64,000 nucleotides of DNA from Deltaproteobacteria bacterium. Its GTDB lineage: Bacteria; Myxococcota_A; UBA9160; UBA6930. This document shows, one piece after another, positions 22,023 through 31,902 of this stretch (the first letter of the stretch is position 1; every line of letters starts with the position of its first letter). The notes under the pieces were generated by a model, which saw nothing but the letters and a program-made list of their open reading frames with translations, did not search any database and was not told the DNA's origin. Position numbers and translations under genes: made by a program. The stretch lies in the NCBI GenBank assembly GCA_028817435.1, contig JAPPPQ010000015.1, forward strand, positions 1 through 64,000. Direction: 5' to 3'.

Positions 22023-22965
22023 GATCCACCTGCAGCGTGAAGGCGAGGAAGGCTTCCAGACGGCGCGCGGCTTCCAGCTTTTCCAGCGCGCCGTCCTGGT
22101 TCGACACCGATTCATAGAGACGCGCGGCGGCCTGGACCAGTTCGGCGAAGCGGGGCGGATCGAAGCTAAGCGATTCGGGCGGATTGCGCCGGACATATTC
22201 CCGGGCGAGTTCGGCGTAGAGATCGGCCAGGCGCAGCAGGTGCAAATTTGCGTTCTTGCTCTCGCGGTGCTGCACGGCGTTGCGCTGCAGGGCGGCCAGC
22301 GCGCGCACATCGCCATCGGCGGAAAGTCCGCGCGCGGCAGAGAGCCGCAGCGCGCGCTCCACATCGGCGTGCTCAATCTCCTCCCGCGCAATTACCTCGT
22401 AATGGGTGCCCGCTGTTTCGCCGCGCAGTGCGGCGAGCCGCGCCCGCCGCTGCTCCAGTTCCGCCGTCTCCGGCGCGCTGGCCGAGGTGTTGCGCCCGCC
22501 CGCCTTGCTTTTGCGCGGCGCATCCTTTGCTTCGCCTTCCAGTCCGAGAATCTCCGCCAGCGATTCGCAAATTGCAGCACTGCGCAGCGCCTGCTGTTGC
22601 AGCGCGCCCTGCGTGCGCGCGGCGCGCCGATAGGCCGACGCCGCCAGGCCGTAGGCGCGCAGCCGCTCGAGGGCGCGGCCCTTGGCGAAAGCGATGCTTT
22701 CCTCCCACGCCCCGGCGCGCAGCGCGGCGGCGTGAGCGCGCTCCAGATTTTCGAGGCGCAGCAGAGAGGCGCGGTAGACATTGCGCCCGGTGAAATCCCG
22801 CGCGGGGGCGAAGCGATAGGTATCGTCGGGCACATGGTGGCGCAGCACCGCCACCACCTCGAGCAGACTCTCCGACGGCCCGTAGCGCGGATCGGGCGCG
22901 CGCGCGCAGGCGCAGAGCAGCGCGGCGGCCAGCAGCGCCGCGCCCCGCGCGCCGGAGGCGCTCAG
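22003..22965 (-). CDS. Lipoprotein of unknown function, probable CTG start
   Basis: The ORF track starts at a GTG (22857), but the same frame stays open upstream and encodes a hydrophobic stretch ending in LLCACARAPDP, a plausible lipoprotein signal. No ATG, GTG or TTG precedes it. The only sensible initiator is a CTG at 22965 overlapping the cimA stop as CTGA. With it the protein is 320 residues, mostly helical and TPR-like. No family is recognised. It lies between cimA and the larger lipoprotein gene and is coupled to both. If the GTG is used instead, the product would be cytosolic and 284 residues long. Confidence 0.6.
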   Translation of the reverse strand: MSASGARGAALLAAALLCACARAPDPRYGPSESLLEVVAVLRHHVPDDTYRFAPARDFTGRNVYRASLLRLENLERAHAAALRAGAWEESIAFAKGRALERLRAYGLAASAYRRAARTQGALQQQALRSAAICESLAEILGLEGEAKDAPRKSKAGGRNTSASAPETAELEQRRARLAALRGETAGTHYEVIAREEIEHADVERALRLSAARGLSADGDVRALAALQRNAVQHRESKNANLHLLRLADLYAELAREYVRRNPPESLSFDPPRFAELVQAAARLYESVSNQDGALEKLEAARRLEAFLAFTLQVDRDRFSP

Positions 22966-24500
22966 GCCGGACGCCTTGCGGCGATGGCGTTCAGCATCTT
23001 CTCGGTGGCCACCACCGCGGCGGCGAGCTGGTCGGAATCCACACCGAGGGTGGACCAGTTTTCGCCGCCGCTTTCGCCGCGCCAGGTAATGAGGGTTTCC
23101 ACCAGCGCGCTGGTGCGGCCGCCGGGGGGAATGCGCACGCGGAAATCTTCGAGCCGCGGGATTTTGAGAGAGAAGCGGCGCACGGCCTTTTTGAGCGCGT
23201 TCATGAAGGCGTCGTAGCCGCCGTCGCCGTGGGCTTTGGCGCGGGCGCGCTCGCCGTGATAGGCCACCACCACTTCGGCCAGCGGCAGTTCGCCGCTTTG
23301 CAAATGCACCTGGTAATGCTCGACCCGCAGCATCTGCTCGGCCGGCGTCTTCAGCACATCGGCGATGAGAAAGGGCAGGTCTTCGGGCGCGACGCTGTGC
23401 TTTTTGTCGCCCAGCGCCACGATGCGCGCCAGCACTTGGCGGCGCGCTTCGGGATCGAGCTCAATGCCCAGTTGCTCCAGGTTGCGCTCCAGCGAGGCGC
23501 GGCCCGAGAGCTTGCCCAGCGCATAGCGCCGCGTCCGCCCGAAGCGCGCCGGCACCAGGCGGCTTTCGTAAAGATCGCCCTTGGCGTCGCCGTCTGCGTG
23601 AATGCCGGCCGTCTGCGTGAACACATCCGCGCCGACAATGGGCGCGTTGGCCGAGACATCCTTGCCGCTGAAGCTCTGCACCAGCCTTGAGACGGCGAGC
23701 AGCCGCGATTCGTTCACGCCGGTCTGGAAGGGGCCGTGGTCGTGCAGCACCGCCGCCACTTCGGCCAGCCGCGCGTTGCCGGCGCGCTCGCCCAGTCCGT
23801 TTACCGAGACATGCACGCCCCGGCAGCCGGCCCGTGCGGCGGCCAGGCAGTTGGCCGCGGCCAGTCCGTAATCGTTGTGGCAGTGATACTCGAAGTGCAT
23901 TCCGGGCCAGTTCGCGCACATCAAATCCACATAGCGCTCGGCGTCGCGCGGCGATTGCACGCCCAGCGTATCGGCCAGGTAAATGCGCGAAACGCGCTGC
24001 TCGCAGAGCGTTCGCATGAGCGCAAAGACATAATCCGGCGAATCCTTCACGCCGTTTGACCAATCTTCCAGATAGACGCTGGCGCGCACCCTTTGCTTGC
24101 GGGCGTATTGCAGCGTTTCGGCGATGCGCTTGCGGTGGCGCTCCGGCGTCATGCGCAGCTGGCCTGTGCAGTGGCGCTCGGAGCCCTTGGCGAGCAGGTT
24201 CAGCGCGCGCCCGCCGGTTTCGCGCAGCCAGTCCACCGATTTGCGGCCGTCGCAGTAGCCCAGCATTTCGATGCGGGTGATCAGGCCCTGCCCCCGCGCC
24301 CAGCGGCAAATGCGCCGGGCCGCCTCGCGCTCGCCCTCGCTGATCCGCGTCCCCGCCACCTCGATGCGGTCCACCCCCACATCGCGCAGCAGCGACTTGG
24401 CGAGCTGCAGCTTTTCCTCCGGCGTGTAGGCGATCTGCGGCGTCTGCTCGCCATCGCGCAGCGTGGTGTCCATGATCTCGATGCGCCGGGGCTCGCTCAT
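22962..24500 (-). CDS. cimA: (R)-citramalate synthase, Leptospira type
   Basis: CimA condenses pyruvate with acetyl-CoA to citramalate, the first step of the threonine-independent isoleucine route. The 512-residue protein carries MDTTLRDGEQTP, RIEVAGTRISEGE, NLLAKGSERH, VYLEDWSNG, FEYHCHNDYGLAAAN with metal-binding HCHND, VNGLGERAGN, and the C-terminal LeuA-like regulatory domain with DGGYDAFMNALKK and RIPPGGRTSALVET. The pattern closely follows the Leptospira enzyme rather than LeuA. The ATG at 24500 (MSEPRRIEI) is chosen; ATGs at 24512 and 24509 would sit on a TATGAT -10-like element, so the transcript may be leaderless. The stop overlaps a probable CTG start of the lipoprotein gene. Confidence 0.88.
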   Translation of the reverse strand: MSEPRRIEIMDTTLRDGEQTPQIAYTPEEKLQLAKSLLRDVGVDRIEVAGTRISEGEREAARRICRWARGQGLITRIEMLGYCDGRKSVDWLRETGGRALNLLAKGSERHCTGQLRMTPERHRKRIAETLQYARKQRVRASVYLEDWSNGVKDSPDYVFALMRTLCEQRVSRIYLADTLGVQSPRDAERYVDLMCANWPGMHFEYHCHNDYGLAAANCLAAARAGCRGVHVSVNGLGERAGNARLAEVAAVLHDHGPFQTGVNESRLLAVSRLVQSFSGKDVSANAPIVGADVFTQTAGIHADGDAKGDLYESRLVPARFGRTRRYALGKLSGRASLERNLEQLGIELDPEARRQVLARIVALGDKKHSVAPEDLPFLIADVLKTPAEQMLRVEHYQVHLQSGELPLAEVVVAYHGERARAKAHGDGGYDAFMNALKKAVRRFSLKIPRLEDFRVRIPPGGRTSALVETLITWRGESGGENWSTLGVDSDQLAAAVVATEKMLNAIAARRPA

Positions 24501-24542
24501 CGCCCCCATCATAACACTCGCCGCGCGTTAGACTGCGCCGCC

Positions 24543-25484
24543 GTGGCGCAGCGGAATTCAGGGGCGTGGCGCGCGTATCCGGTGGACGCCGCCGCCGCGG
24601 GCCTGCGCCTCGATGCCTTTTTGGCCGCGGCGCTGGGCGTATCCCGCGCCGGGGCGCGCCGGGCGCTGCTTTTGGGCGGTGTGCGCGTGGACGGCCGCCC
24701 CGCGCCGCTGGCCGCCAAGGGCCGCGCCCTTTGCAGCGGCCAGCGGGTGGAGGTGCAAGCGCAGGCCGCCGCCCCGCCCCGCGCGCTGCGCCCGCTGCCC
24801 GCCCCGGAGCTGCCGCTGTGCCTGCTGGCCGAAGGCCCCGGCTGGCTGGCGGTGGACAAGCCCGCCGGCACGCCGGTGCACCCCCTGCTTCCCGGCGAGC
24901 GCGGCGCGCTGCTGAACGCCCTGGTGGCGCGCCGCCCGGAGGTATTTGGCGTGGGCGAGGGCGGTTTGCGCAGCGGCGTGGTGCATCGCCTGGATGTGCA
25001 GACCTCGGGCGTGCTGCTCTTTGCCACAAACGCGGCGCGCTGGCGCGAACTGCGCGGCGCGTTTCGCAGCCGCCGCATTGCAAAGTGGTATCGCGCGCTG
25101 GTGCACGGGCGCATGGAGGGCGCGGGCGAACTGGCGCTGCATCTGCATGTGGCGCAGCACCGCCCCGCCCGCGTGCGCGCCGTTCCGGCGGATGCGCCGC
25201 GCTCGCGCCTTTGCACACTGCGCTGGCGCGCCCTTACCCCACTGCGCGGCGCAACCCTGCTGGAAGTGCGGCCGCGCAGCGGCTTCCTGCATCAGGTGCG
25301 CGCCTCGCTCGCGCACATCGGCCACCCGCTGCTCGGCGATACCGCCTACGGCGCACCGCCCACCCCCGGCATTTCCCGCCATATGCTGCACGCCGCCCGC
25401 ATCGCCTGGCGCAACATCCAAGCCGAAAGCCCCACCCCACCCGACTTCACCGCCGCACAAAATGCGCTGGCGCAGATGGGGTAA
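24543..25484 (+). CDS. RluA-family pseudouridine synthase
   Basis: This 313-residue enzyme isomerises uridines in rRNA or tRNA. An N-terminal S4-like RNA-binding domain (RLDAFLAAALGVSRAGARRALL) precedes the catalytic domain with DKPAGTPVHP, the active-site motif VVHRLDVQTSGVLLF and the C-terminal RTGRTHQ-equivalent RPRSGFLHQVRASLAHIGHP. Which RluA/C/D subgroup it belongs to is not clear. The GTG at 24543 is used; a TAGACT -10-like element lies 8 bases before it and no ribosome-binding site is visible, so it may be leaderless. It is divergent from cimA. Confidence 0.9.
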   Translation: MAQRNSGAWRAYPVDAAAAGLRLDAFLAAALGVSRAGARRALLLGGVRVDGRPAPLAAKGRALCSGQRVEVQAQAAAPPRALRPLPAPELPLCLLAEGPGWLAVDKPAGTPVHPLLPGERGALLNALVARRPEVFGVGEGGLRSGVVHRLDVQTSGVLLFATNAARWRELRGAFRSRRIAKWYRALVHGRMEGAGELALHLHVAQHRPARVRAVPADAPRSRLCTLRWRALTPLRGATLLEVRPRSGFLHQVRASLAHIGHPLLGDTAYGAPPTPGISRHMLHAARIAWRNIQAESPTPPDFTAAQNALAQMG

Positions 25485-25489
25485 TTGAT

Positions 25490-25927
25490 TCATTTGCCGG
25501 TGTGGCCGCTCGCGGTCTCGTGACAGCCGTGACAAAGACACAAGCTGCGGTTGATCCAACCGGCCCAGGCGATGCTCGACGCGCCCAGCAGGTCTCCGGC
25601 AATTTGCACGGCGGAGCCGTGATCCAGCCACAAATGCACGGACAGCAGCACGATGAAGCCGGCTATCGTCAACATCACCGGACGGCGGTCGCCGTGAACC
25701 GGGTAGGTTGCGAGCACGCCGAAACCAGCGACGACGACGATGACGCCCAGAAAAATCCATTCCGTTGCAGGGGAAAAGACTGCGCCGAACACACCGGACG
25801 ATAGGTCGTGGTGCGCCGCCAAAAAGGGCAACGCCAGCAGGGCCACCGGCGTGAGCGCGCAATGCACGGCGCAAATGAGCGAAATGAGGGAAGCGGCTCG
25901 TGACAGCCTGGCGCCTGCGGCAATCAT
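25490..25927 (-). CDS. MerC-domain membrane protein
   Basis: This 145-residue protein has four predicted membrane helices and an early Cys pair in ICAVHCALTPVALLALPF, the MerC signature for mercury or other metal-ion transport across the inner membrane. The C-terminus is Cys/His rich (CLCHGCHETASGH) and may bind metal. The ATG at 25927 has CGGAGG 7 bases upstream; the longer ORF start is rejected. There is no merR, merA or merP nearby, so a general metal or unknown role is as likely as mercury resistance. Base composition looks slightly lower in G+C than the neighbours. Confidence 0.7.
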   Translation of the reverse strand: MIAAGARLSRAASLISLICAVHCALTPVALLALPFLAAHHDLSSGVFGAVFSPATEWIFLGVIVVVAGFGVLATYPVHGDRRPVMLTIAGFIVLLSVHLWLDHGSAVQIAGDLLGASSIAWAGWINRSLCLCHGCHETASGHTGK

Positions 25928-25993
25928 TCCAATCCTCCGTGGCAATTCGGGCCGATGCATCCGATCCGACGCGGCGGCACCATAGCACGCGGT

Positions 25994-26689
25994 TCACCGC
26001 AGTGCGGCGGCGTGGCGGGCGCGGGATTCGATGGCGGCGAAGTCGCCGGCGCGGAGCAGGGGTGGGGGAGCGAGCCAGGAGGCGCCGATGCAGGCGACAT
26101 TGGGGCAGCGGAGGTAGGCGGGGGCGCTCTGTTCGGTGATGCCGCCGGTGGGGCAGAAGCGCAGCTCGGGCAGCACGGGGGCGATGGCCTGCAGGAGTTT
26201 TGCGCCGCCCGCGCTTTCGGTGGGGAAGAACTTTTGCCGCGCGAAGCCGAGGGCGGCGAGTTGCATCATCTCTGTCGGTGTGGCGGCGCCGGGCAGGGCG
26301 GGGACGGGGGCTTCGGCCAGCGCCCGCGCCAAGCCGGGCGGCGCGCCGGGCGCTACCAGAAATTGCGCGCCGGCTGAGACAGCCGAATTGATCTGCGCGG
26401 GGCTGCGCAGCGTGCCGCAGCCGATTTTGAGTTCGGGCAACTCGGCGCGCAGCGCGCGGATTGCCGGCAGCGCGGCTGCGCTGCGCAGTGTGATCTCCAG
26501 CACCGCAATGCCGCCCGCCAACAGCGCGCGCCCAAGTGCAACCGCCTGCGCTGCATCGTCCACCACGGCTACCGGAATCACCGGGGAGAGCGCGAGAATG
26601 CGATCCAGCGCCGCGAGCTTTTCACCGCTGTTTGCGCTCTTTGCGTCCGCCGCGCGCACAATCTCCGCCGTTTTCGCGCGCTCAGACAT
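25994..26689 (-). CDS. eda: 2-keto-3-deoxy-6-phosphogluconate aldolase
   Basis: Eda cleaves KDPG to pyruvate and glyceraldehyde-3-phosphate, the last Entner-Doudoroff step. The 231-residue class I aldolase has VIPVAVV, the catalytic Glu in LEITLRS, GCGTL, and the Schiff-base lysine in RQKFFPTE, followed by FCPTGGI. About 25 extra residues precede the usual start. It overlaps the end of edd by 8 bases and is the last gene of the seven-gene minus-strand run. Confidence 0.95.
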   Translation of the reverse strand: MSERAKTAEIVRAADAKSANSGEKLAALDRILALSPVIPVAVVDDAAQAVALGRALLAGGIAVLEITLRSAAALPAIRALRAELPELKIGCGTLRSPAQINSAVSAGAQFLVAPGAPPGLARALAEAPVPALPGAATPTEMMQLAALGFARQKFFPTESAGGAKLLQAIAPVLPELRFCPTGGITEQSAPAYLRCPNVACIGASWLAPPPLLRAGDFAAIESRARHAAALR

Positions 26690-28508
26690 CGGCTGCGCCG
26701 TCGCCGAACAAGGTGCTTGCGCCGCGCTCGGCAGAGCCGATGCGGGCGCGGGCGTCGGCGAAGAGCTCGCGGCCCATGCCGTGGCTGTGCGCGGCCAAAT
26801 TTGCGCGGGCGGGCGCGCGCTGCTCGAAGCCGGGGGCCAGCGCGTTCAGCTTGCCGCCCGCGCAATCCAGCAAAATGGGATCGCCGTCGCGCAGTTTGGC
26901 GAGAGCGCCGCCGCACAGCGCCTCGGGATCCAGATGCAACGCGGCGGGCACCTTGCCGGATGCGCCGGACATACGGCCGTCGGTCACCAGCGCCACGGCA
27001 AAGCCGCTGCTCTGCAGCGCGCCCAGCACCGGGCTCAGTTTGTGAAGCTCGGGCATGCCGTTGGCGCGCGGCCCCTGAAAGCGCAGCACGCAGACCACAT
27101 CGTGCCGCAGCCCGCCCGCGCGGTAGGCTTCAATCAGCTCGTCCTGATCATCGAAGACGCGGGCGGGCGCTTCGACGCGCCAGTGCTCGGGCGCAACTGC
27201 AGACACCTTGGCGATGGCGCGGCCCAGGTTGCCGGTGAGCAGCCGCAGTCCGCCATCTGCGGCAAAGGGTTCGGCCGCACTGCGCAGCACCTCGGCGTCG
27301 CCGCTCTGCGCGGCGGCGGGCCGCCAGCCCAGCCGGCCTTCTTCCAAAAAAGGCGCGCGCGCGTAGCGCGAGAGTCCCGGCCCGGCCACGGTCTGCACAT
27401 CTTCGTGCAGCAGCCCCGCGGCGAGCAATTCGCGGATGGCGAAGGGCAGCCCGCCCGCGGCGGCAAAGTGATTCACATCGGCGTCGCCGTTGGGATACAC
27501 GCGGGCAATCAACGGCACCGCGGCGCTCAGTTCGGCGAAATCCGTCCAATCCGTCTCGAGTCCCGCGGCGCGGGCCATGGCCACCAGGTGGATAGTGTGA
27601 TTGGTCGAGCCGCCGGTGGCGAGCAGGCCCACCATGCCGTTTACCAGCGCGGTTTCATCCAGCACGCGGCCCACCGGGGTGTAGTCGCGGCCGCGGGTCA
27701 GTTGCAGCACGCGGCGCGCGGCTTCGGCGGTCAGCGCTTCGCGCAGCGGCGTTCCCGGATTCACAAAGCTCGCGCCGGGCAGGTGCAGGCCCATGAATTC
27801 CATCAGCATTTGGTTGGTGTTGGCGGTGCCGTAGAAGGTGCAGGTGCCGGGGCTGTGGTAGCTGGCCTGCTCGGCGCGCAGCAGATCGGCGCGGTCGGCG
27901 CGGCCTTGTGCAAATGCCTCGCGCACCTTCGCCTTTTGCCGGTTCGGCAGGCCCGAAGGCATGGGGCCCGCCGGCACCAGAATGGCCGGCAGGTGGCCGA
28001 AGGCCAGCGCGGCGATGCACAGCCCCGGCACAATCTTGTCGCAAACTCCGAGCAGCAGCGCGCCGTCGAAGAGATCGTGGGAGAGCGCAATCGCCGCGGA
28101 CTGCGCAATCACATCGCGGCTCAGCAGCGAGAGCTCCATGCCCGGCCGCCCCTGAGTCACGCCGTCGCACATGGCGGGCACGCCGCCGGCAAACTGCGCC
28201 ACGCCGCCGGCTTCCCGCGCCGCGCGCTTCAACAGCTCGGGATAGCCGCCGAGGGGCTGATGCGCCGAGAGCACATCGTTGTAGGCGGAGACGATGGCGA
28301 TGTTTTGCGCCGCGCCGCGCGCCAGCGCGTGCTTGTCCGCCCCCGGACAAGCGGCGACGCCGTGGGCCAGATTGCCGCAAGAGAGCGCGCTGCGCGGCTC
28401 GCGCTCTGCGGCGCGGGCAATGCCGTCCAGGTAGCGCCGCCGCCCGCGCCGGCTGCGGCGGCGGATGCGCTCGGTCACGGCCTCAATAACGGGATGCAGA
28501 TTGGGCAT
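26682..28508 (-). CDS. edd: 6-phosphogluconate dehydratase
   Basis: Edd dehydrates 6-phosphogluconate to KDPG. The 608-residue IlvD/Edd family protein has the Fe-S cluster cysteines in [15 protein letters not shown] and [10 protein letters not shown], a further Cys in [24 protein letters not shown], and [16 protein letters not shown]. The ATG at 28508 follows GGAGACGGCC. It lies 10 bases after pgl and overlaps eda, so the two Entner-Doudoroff-specific enzymes are coupled. Confidence 0.97.
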   Translation of the reverse strand: MPNLHPVIEAVTERIRRRSRRGRRRYLDGIARAAEREPRSALSCGNLAHGVAACPGADKHALARGAAQNIAIVSAYNDVLSAHQPLGGYPELLKRAAREAGGVAQFAGGVPAMCDGVTQGRPGMELSLLSRDVIAQSAAIALSHDLFDGALLLGVCDKIVPGLCIAALAFGHLPAILVPAGPMPSGLPNRQKAKVREAFAQGRADRADLLRAEQASYHSPGTCTFYGTANTNQMLMEFMGLHLPGASFVNPGTPLREALTAEAARRVLQLTRGRDYTPVGRVLDETALVNGMVGLLATGGSTNHTIHLVAMARAAGLETDWTDFAELSAAVPLIARVYPNGDADVNHFAAAGGLPFAIRELLAAGLLHEDVQTVAGPGLSRYARAPFLEEGRLGWRPAAAQSGDAEVLRSAAEPFAADGGLRLLTGNLGRAIAKVSAVAPEHWRVEAPARVFDDQDELIEAYRAGGLRHDVVCVLRFQGPRANGMPELHKLSPVLGALQSSGFAVALVTDGRMSGASGKVPAALHLDPEALCGGALAKLRDGDPILLDCAGGKLNALAPGFEQRAPARANLAAHSHGMGRELFADARARIGSAERGASTLFGDGAADV

Positions 28509-28518
28509 GGCCGTCTCC

Positions 28519-29271
28519 TCAAGCCGCCCAGTGAAGCTCCACGGGAACGCGCCGCTGGCAGAGTAGCGCGCAGATGGGCAGCGCCGTCTGCTCGCGCCCT
28601 GCTGTGCGGGCGGAGCTTTCCGGGGCCGCGCTCTGTTCCAAAGCGCGCAACGCCACTGCGCGCTTTTCGCTTCCCGTGATGGCGATGAAAATGCGCCGCG
28701 TTTGCATCAGCGCCGCAAAGGTAAGGGTGACGCGCAGCGGCACGGGGGCGGCTACCGGACTCTCTCCCGCGTGAATGGCGGCGACCAGCGCGCTGTCTGC
28801 GGCGTCTGCACCGCGCAGTGCGGTTTTCAGGCCGCGCGCCCCGGCGAACCACGAGAGCGTGTGGCCGTCCGGGCCCATGCCGAGCAGGGCGGCGTCGAAG
28901 GGCAGCGCGGCGGCGGCGCGGGTGCAAAGCTCTGCGGCGGCGTCGAAAGGATCGGCATCGCGGGTGTGCAGCGAAATCAACTGCGCGCCCGTTGCGCCGA
29001 AGTTGCGCGCGAGCAGAGCGGCGTTGCTGTGGGGGCTGGTCGCGGGGACCCAACGCTCGTCGGAGGGCAGCACGGAGACGCGGCGCCAATGGAGATTGGC
29101 GCGGGCCAGCGCGGCGTAAACCGGGTCCGGCGTCGAGCCGCCGCAGGCCACCAGCGTGGCGCGGCCCGCGCTGTCGAGGCCGTGCCGCAGTTCCGCTTCC
29201 AGTTGCCGCGCCAGGGCGCGGGCCCAGCCGTCGCGGTCTGCGTGCTCGCGCCACGCGGCGGGCGCGCTCAC
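28519..29271 (-). CDS. pgl: 6-phosphogluconolactonase (DevB type)
   Basis: Pgl hydrolyses 6-phosphogluconolactone to 6-phosphogluconate. The 250-residue protein has the DevB/NagB-fold motifs [21 protein letters not shown] and [14 protein letters not shown]. The GTG start at 29271 overlaps the zwf stop as GTGA. It links glucose-6-phosphate oxidation to the downstream edd and eda genes. Confidence 0.94.
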   Translation of the reverse strand: MSAPAAWREHADRDGWARALARQLEAELRHGLDSAGRATLVACGGSTPDPVYAALARANLHWRRVSVLPSDERWVPATSPHSNAALLARNFGATGAQLISLHTRDADPFDAAAELCTRAAAALPFDAALLGMGPDGHTLSWFAGARGLKTALRGADAADSALVAAIHAGESPVAAPVPLRVTLTFAALMQTRRIFIAITGSEKRAVALRALEQSAAPESSARTAGREQTALPICALLCQRRVPVELHWAA

Positions 29272-30728
29272 GGCAGTTCTTCCGACCAGGAGCGGCCGTC
29301 GCGCTCCACCAGCGCCACGGCGGCGGAAGGCCCCCAGCTTCCCGAGGCGTAGCCGGCGGGGGCTTCGTCGCCGCGCTCCCAGGCTTCGAGAATGGGCTCC
29401 ACCCAGCGCCAGGCGGCCTCCACCTCGTCCCGGCGCATGAAGAGCGTCTGATTGCCGCGCACCACATCCATCAGCAGCCGCTCGTAGGCGTCGGGGGTGC
29501 GCGACTTGAAGCGGTCGGCGAAGGAGAGATTCAGCGTGGCGGGCTTGATGCGCATGCTGCCGAGGCCCGGCTCTTTCGTCATCAAGTCCAGCTTGATGCC
29601 TTCGTCGGGCTGCAGCCGGATCACCAGGCGGTTGGCTTCCAGCCGCCCCGCGCCCGGCTGGAAGATGGAGTGCATGACCGGCTTGAAGGTCACCACAATT
29701 TCCGAGGCGCGCACCGGCAGGCGCTTGCCGGTGCGCAGGTAAAAAGGCACCCCCGCCCAGCGCCAGTTGCCGATCTCCGCCTTGATGGCGCAGAAGGTTT
29801 CGGTGCGGCTGTCGCCGGGCACATCGTCTTCTTCCGCATAGCCCCGGGCGGCCGCGCCCTCCGCCGCGCCCCGGCGATACTGCCCGCGCACGGTCTTCGC
29901 CCGCACGGCGTCGCCGGTAATGGGCCGCAGCGCGCGCAACACCTTCAGCTTCTCGTCGCGCACGCAGTCCGCGTCGAAATCCACCGGCGGCTCCATGGCG
30001 GTGAGGCAGAGCAACTGCAGCAGATGGTTCTGCACCATGTCGCGCAGCGCGCCCACATCGTCGTAATAAGCGCCGCGCCCCTCCACGCCCACGGTTTCGG
30101 AGACGGTGATCTGAATGTGATCCACGGCGTGCGCGCTCCAGAGCGGCTCGAAGAGCGAGTTGGCAAAGCGCAGCGCCATCAAATTTTGCACGGTCTCCTT
30201 GCCCAGGTAGTGATCCACGCGGTAAATCGCGCTCTCGTCGAAGATTGCGCCGACGCCGTCGTTGATGGCCCGCGCGCTCGCCAGGCTGGAGCCGATGGGC
30301 TTTTCCAGCACGATGCGCGCGCGCGGCGCGGCGAGGCCCTGCGCCGAGATGTTCTCTGCGATGATTTGGAAGAGCCGCGGCGCGGTGGCCAGGTAGAAGA
30401 CGCGGATGCCGTCGCCGCGGCCGCGCAGCATTTCCTCCAGCGCATCCCAGCTCGCGCCGGGCACGCCGGCGTCCAGCGTCACATGGAAGAGCCGCTCCGC
30501 AAAAGCGCGAAAGCTCCCGGCCTCAAAGCCGTCCTGCGCCGCGCGCTTGAGACCAGCTTCCACCCGCGCGAGAAATTCCTCCCGCGCCAGAGGCTTGCGC
30601 GAAATCGCCAGCACCCGCGCGTCATGCGGAAACTCTCCTTCCCGCAGCCGGTGATAAAAGGCGGGGTAGAGCTTGCGCAGGGCGAGGTCGCCCGTGCCGC
30701 CGAAGACGATGTAATCGAAGCTTTCCAT
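29268..30728 (-). CDS. zwf: Glucose-6-phosphate 1-dehydrogenase
   Basis: Zwf oxidises glucose-6-phosphate with NADP+ or NAD+. The 486-residue protein has the N-terminal Rossmann motif FGGTGDLALRKLYPA, the substrate and catalytic signature YRVDHYLGKETVQN with the essential His nearby, and LEKPIGSSL. ATG 30728 (MESFDYIVFGG) has GGGGA 7 bases upstream; an ATG two codons earlier is possible, while the longer ORF start lies in the VOC gene. It is followed by pgl with a 4-base overlap. Confidence 0.96.
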   Translation of the reverse strand: MESFDYIVFGGTGDLALRKLYPAFYHRLREGEFPHDARVLAISRKPLAREEFLARVEAGLKRAAQDGFEAGSFRAFAERLFHVTLDAGVPGASWDALEEMLRGRGDGIRVFYLATAPRLFQIIAENISAQGLAAPRARIVLEKPIGSSLASARAINDGVGAIFDESAIYRVDHYLGKETVQNLMALRFANSLFEPLWSAHAVDHIQITVSETVGVEGRGAYYDDVGALRDMVQNHLLQLLCLTAMEPPVDFDADCVRDEKLKVLRALRPITGDAVRAKTVRGQYRRGAAEGAAARGYAEEDDVPGDSRTETFCAIKAEIGNWRWAGVPFYLRTGKRLPVRASEIVVTFKPVMHSIFQPGAGRLEANRLVIRLQPDEGIKLDLMTKEPGLGSMRIKPATLNLSFADRFKSRTPDAYERLLMDVVRGNQTLFMRRDEVEAAWRWVEPILEAWERGDEAPAGYASGSWGPSAAVALVERDGRSWSEELP

Positions 30729-30748
30729 CTGCATTCCCCGCGCTGCGT

Positions 30749-31231
30749 TCAGAGGTTTGGGTTTTCGTAAAGCTCGAGCAGCATTCCGCCGCGCAGCGCC
30801 GGGCCTTCCAGGTAGGCCCAGCGCGCCTGCAGCTCCGGCATTTCGTGCGACCACACCACCGCAAAGCCCCGGGCCAGCAGTGCATCGCGTTGCGCGTTCA
30901 GGTTCGGGACGATGAAGCGGATGTGCTGCACGCCCTCGCCGTGCCGCGCCAGAAATTCGCTGTGCGGACTCTCGCCGGAGACCACCTCGATCAACTCAAT
31001 CTCGACCGGCCCCGAGCGGCCAAAGGCCAGGCGCAGCGTCACATCCGCCCGCCGCCCGCGAAACAGGCAGCCGCTGAGCGCCGTATCGAGAAAAGTGAAG
31101 GGCCCGAAGAGCGGCGCGAAGGTTTCCAGCGCGCGATCCAGATCCTTCACCACATAGCCAACCTGGTCCAGCGGCGGCAGCCCGAGCTCGGCAGCAGTCG
31201 CGGCGAGCGAAGCGGCGCTTTGGTTCTGCAT
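30749..31231 (-). CDS. VOC-superfamily (glyoxalase/epimerase-like) protein
   Basis: This 160-residue protein has the vicinal-oxygen-chelate fold: QVGYVVKDLDRALETFAPLFG at the first beta-alpha unit (quoted in part), IELIEVVSGESPHSEFL, and a second half with VQHIRFIVPNLNAQRDAL ending in MLLELYENP. This pattern resembles methylmalonyl-CoA epimerase and other metal-dependent VOC proteins, with candidate metal-ligand Glu residues but an incomplete His/Glu set. Substrate is unknown. The ATG overlaps the methyltransferase stop (ATGA). Its place before zwf may reflect co-expression only. Confidence 0.75.
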   Translation of the reverse strand: MQNQSAASLAATAAELGLPPLDQVGYVVKDLDRALETFAPLFGPFTFLDTALSGCLFRGRRADVTLRLAFGRSGPVEIELIEVVSGESPHSEFLARHGEGVQHIRFIVPNLNAQRDALLARGFAVVWSHEMPELQARWAYLEGPALRGGMLLELYENPNL

Positions 31232-31899
31232 CAGCGCTTTCGCAGCAGGGTGAGGCCGTCGGCGATGGGGAGCATGACGCACTCCACGCGGGGATCGGCG
31301 GCGGCGCGGGTGTTGAAATCGCGGATGGCGCGGGTTTGCTCGTCCTGCACCGACTCGTCGGCGACGCGGCCCAGCCACAGCACATTGTCCACCAAAATCA
31401 GGCCGCCGGGGCGCAGCCGGGGCAGCAGCGCTTCCAGGTAGCCGGGGTAGCCGGTCTTGTCGGCGTCCACAAAGGCCAGGTCGAATTGCTCCGCCTCGGG
31501 CAGCGCCAGCAGGCTCTCTTGCGCGGGGCCGAGGCGCAGCGCAATGCGCCCGTCCAGCCCCGCCTCGCGCCAGTAGCGCCGCGCAATCTGCGTCCATTCC
31601 TCGGAGGTGTCGAGGCAGAGCAGCGAGCCGTCTTCGGGCAGGCCCCGCGCAATGCAGAGCGCCGAGTAGCCGGTGAAGGTGCCGATCTCCACCGCCCGCT
31701 TCGCGCCCATGATGCGGGCCAGCAGCGTCATGAATGCGCCCTGCTCCGGCGCAATCTGCATCATCGAAATGCCGCCCAGCGCGCGGGTCTCTTCCATGAG
31801 CCGCTGCTGCAGCGCGTCGGGGGGCGTGCCGTGGGCCACCAAGTAGGCGTGCACTGCGGCGCTGAGGCCGATGCCCTTCGGCGCGGGCGCTTCGGGCAC
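31231..31899 (-). CDS. Class I SAM-dependent O-methyltransferase
   Basis: This 222-residue protein belongs to the caffeoyl-CoA/catechol O-methyltransferase-like family (COG4122). It shows KRAVEIGTFTGYSALCIA for SAM binding, LLCLDTSEEW, the metal-binding region DLAFVDADKTGYPGYLE, and ILVDNVLWLGRV. Natural substrate is unknown. The start is GTG at 31899. It lies 3 bases after the TPR gene and overlaps the VOC gene by ATGA, so it belongs to the same transcript as the Entner-Doudoroff genes. Confidence 0.9.
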   Translation of the reverse strand: MPEAPAPKGIGLSAAVHAYLVAHGTPPDALQQRLMEETRALGGISMMQIAPEQGAFMTLLARIMGAKRAVEIGTFTGYSALCIARGLPEDGSLLCLDTSEEWTQIARRYWREAGLDGRIALRLGPAQESLLALPEAEQFDLAFVDADKTGYPGYLEALLPRLRPGGLILVDNVLWLGRVADESVQDEQTRAIRDFNTRAAADPRVECVMLPIADGLTLLRKR

Positions 31900-31902
31900 G
31901 GC

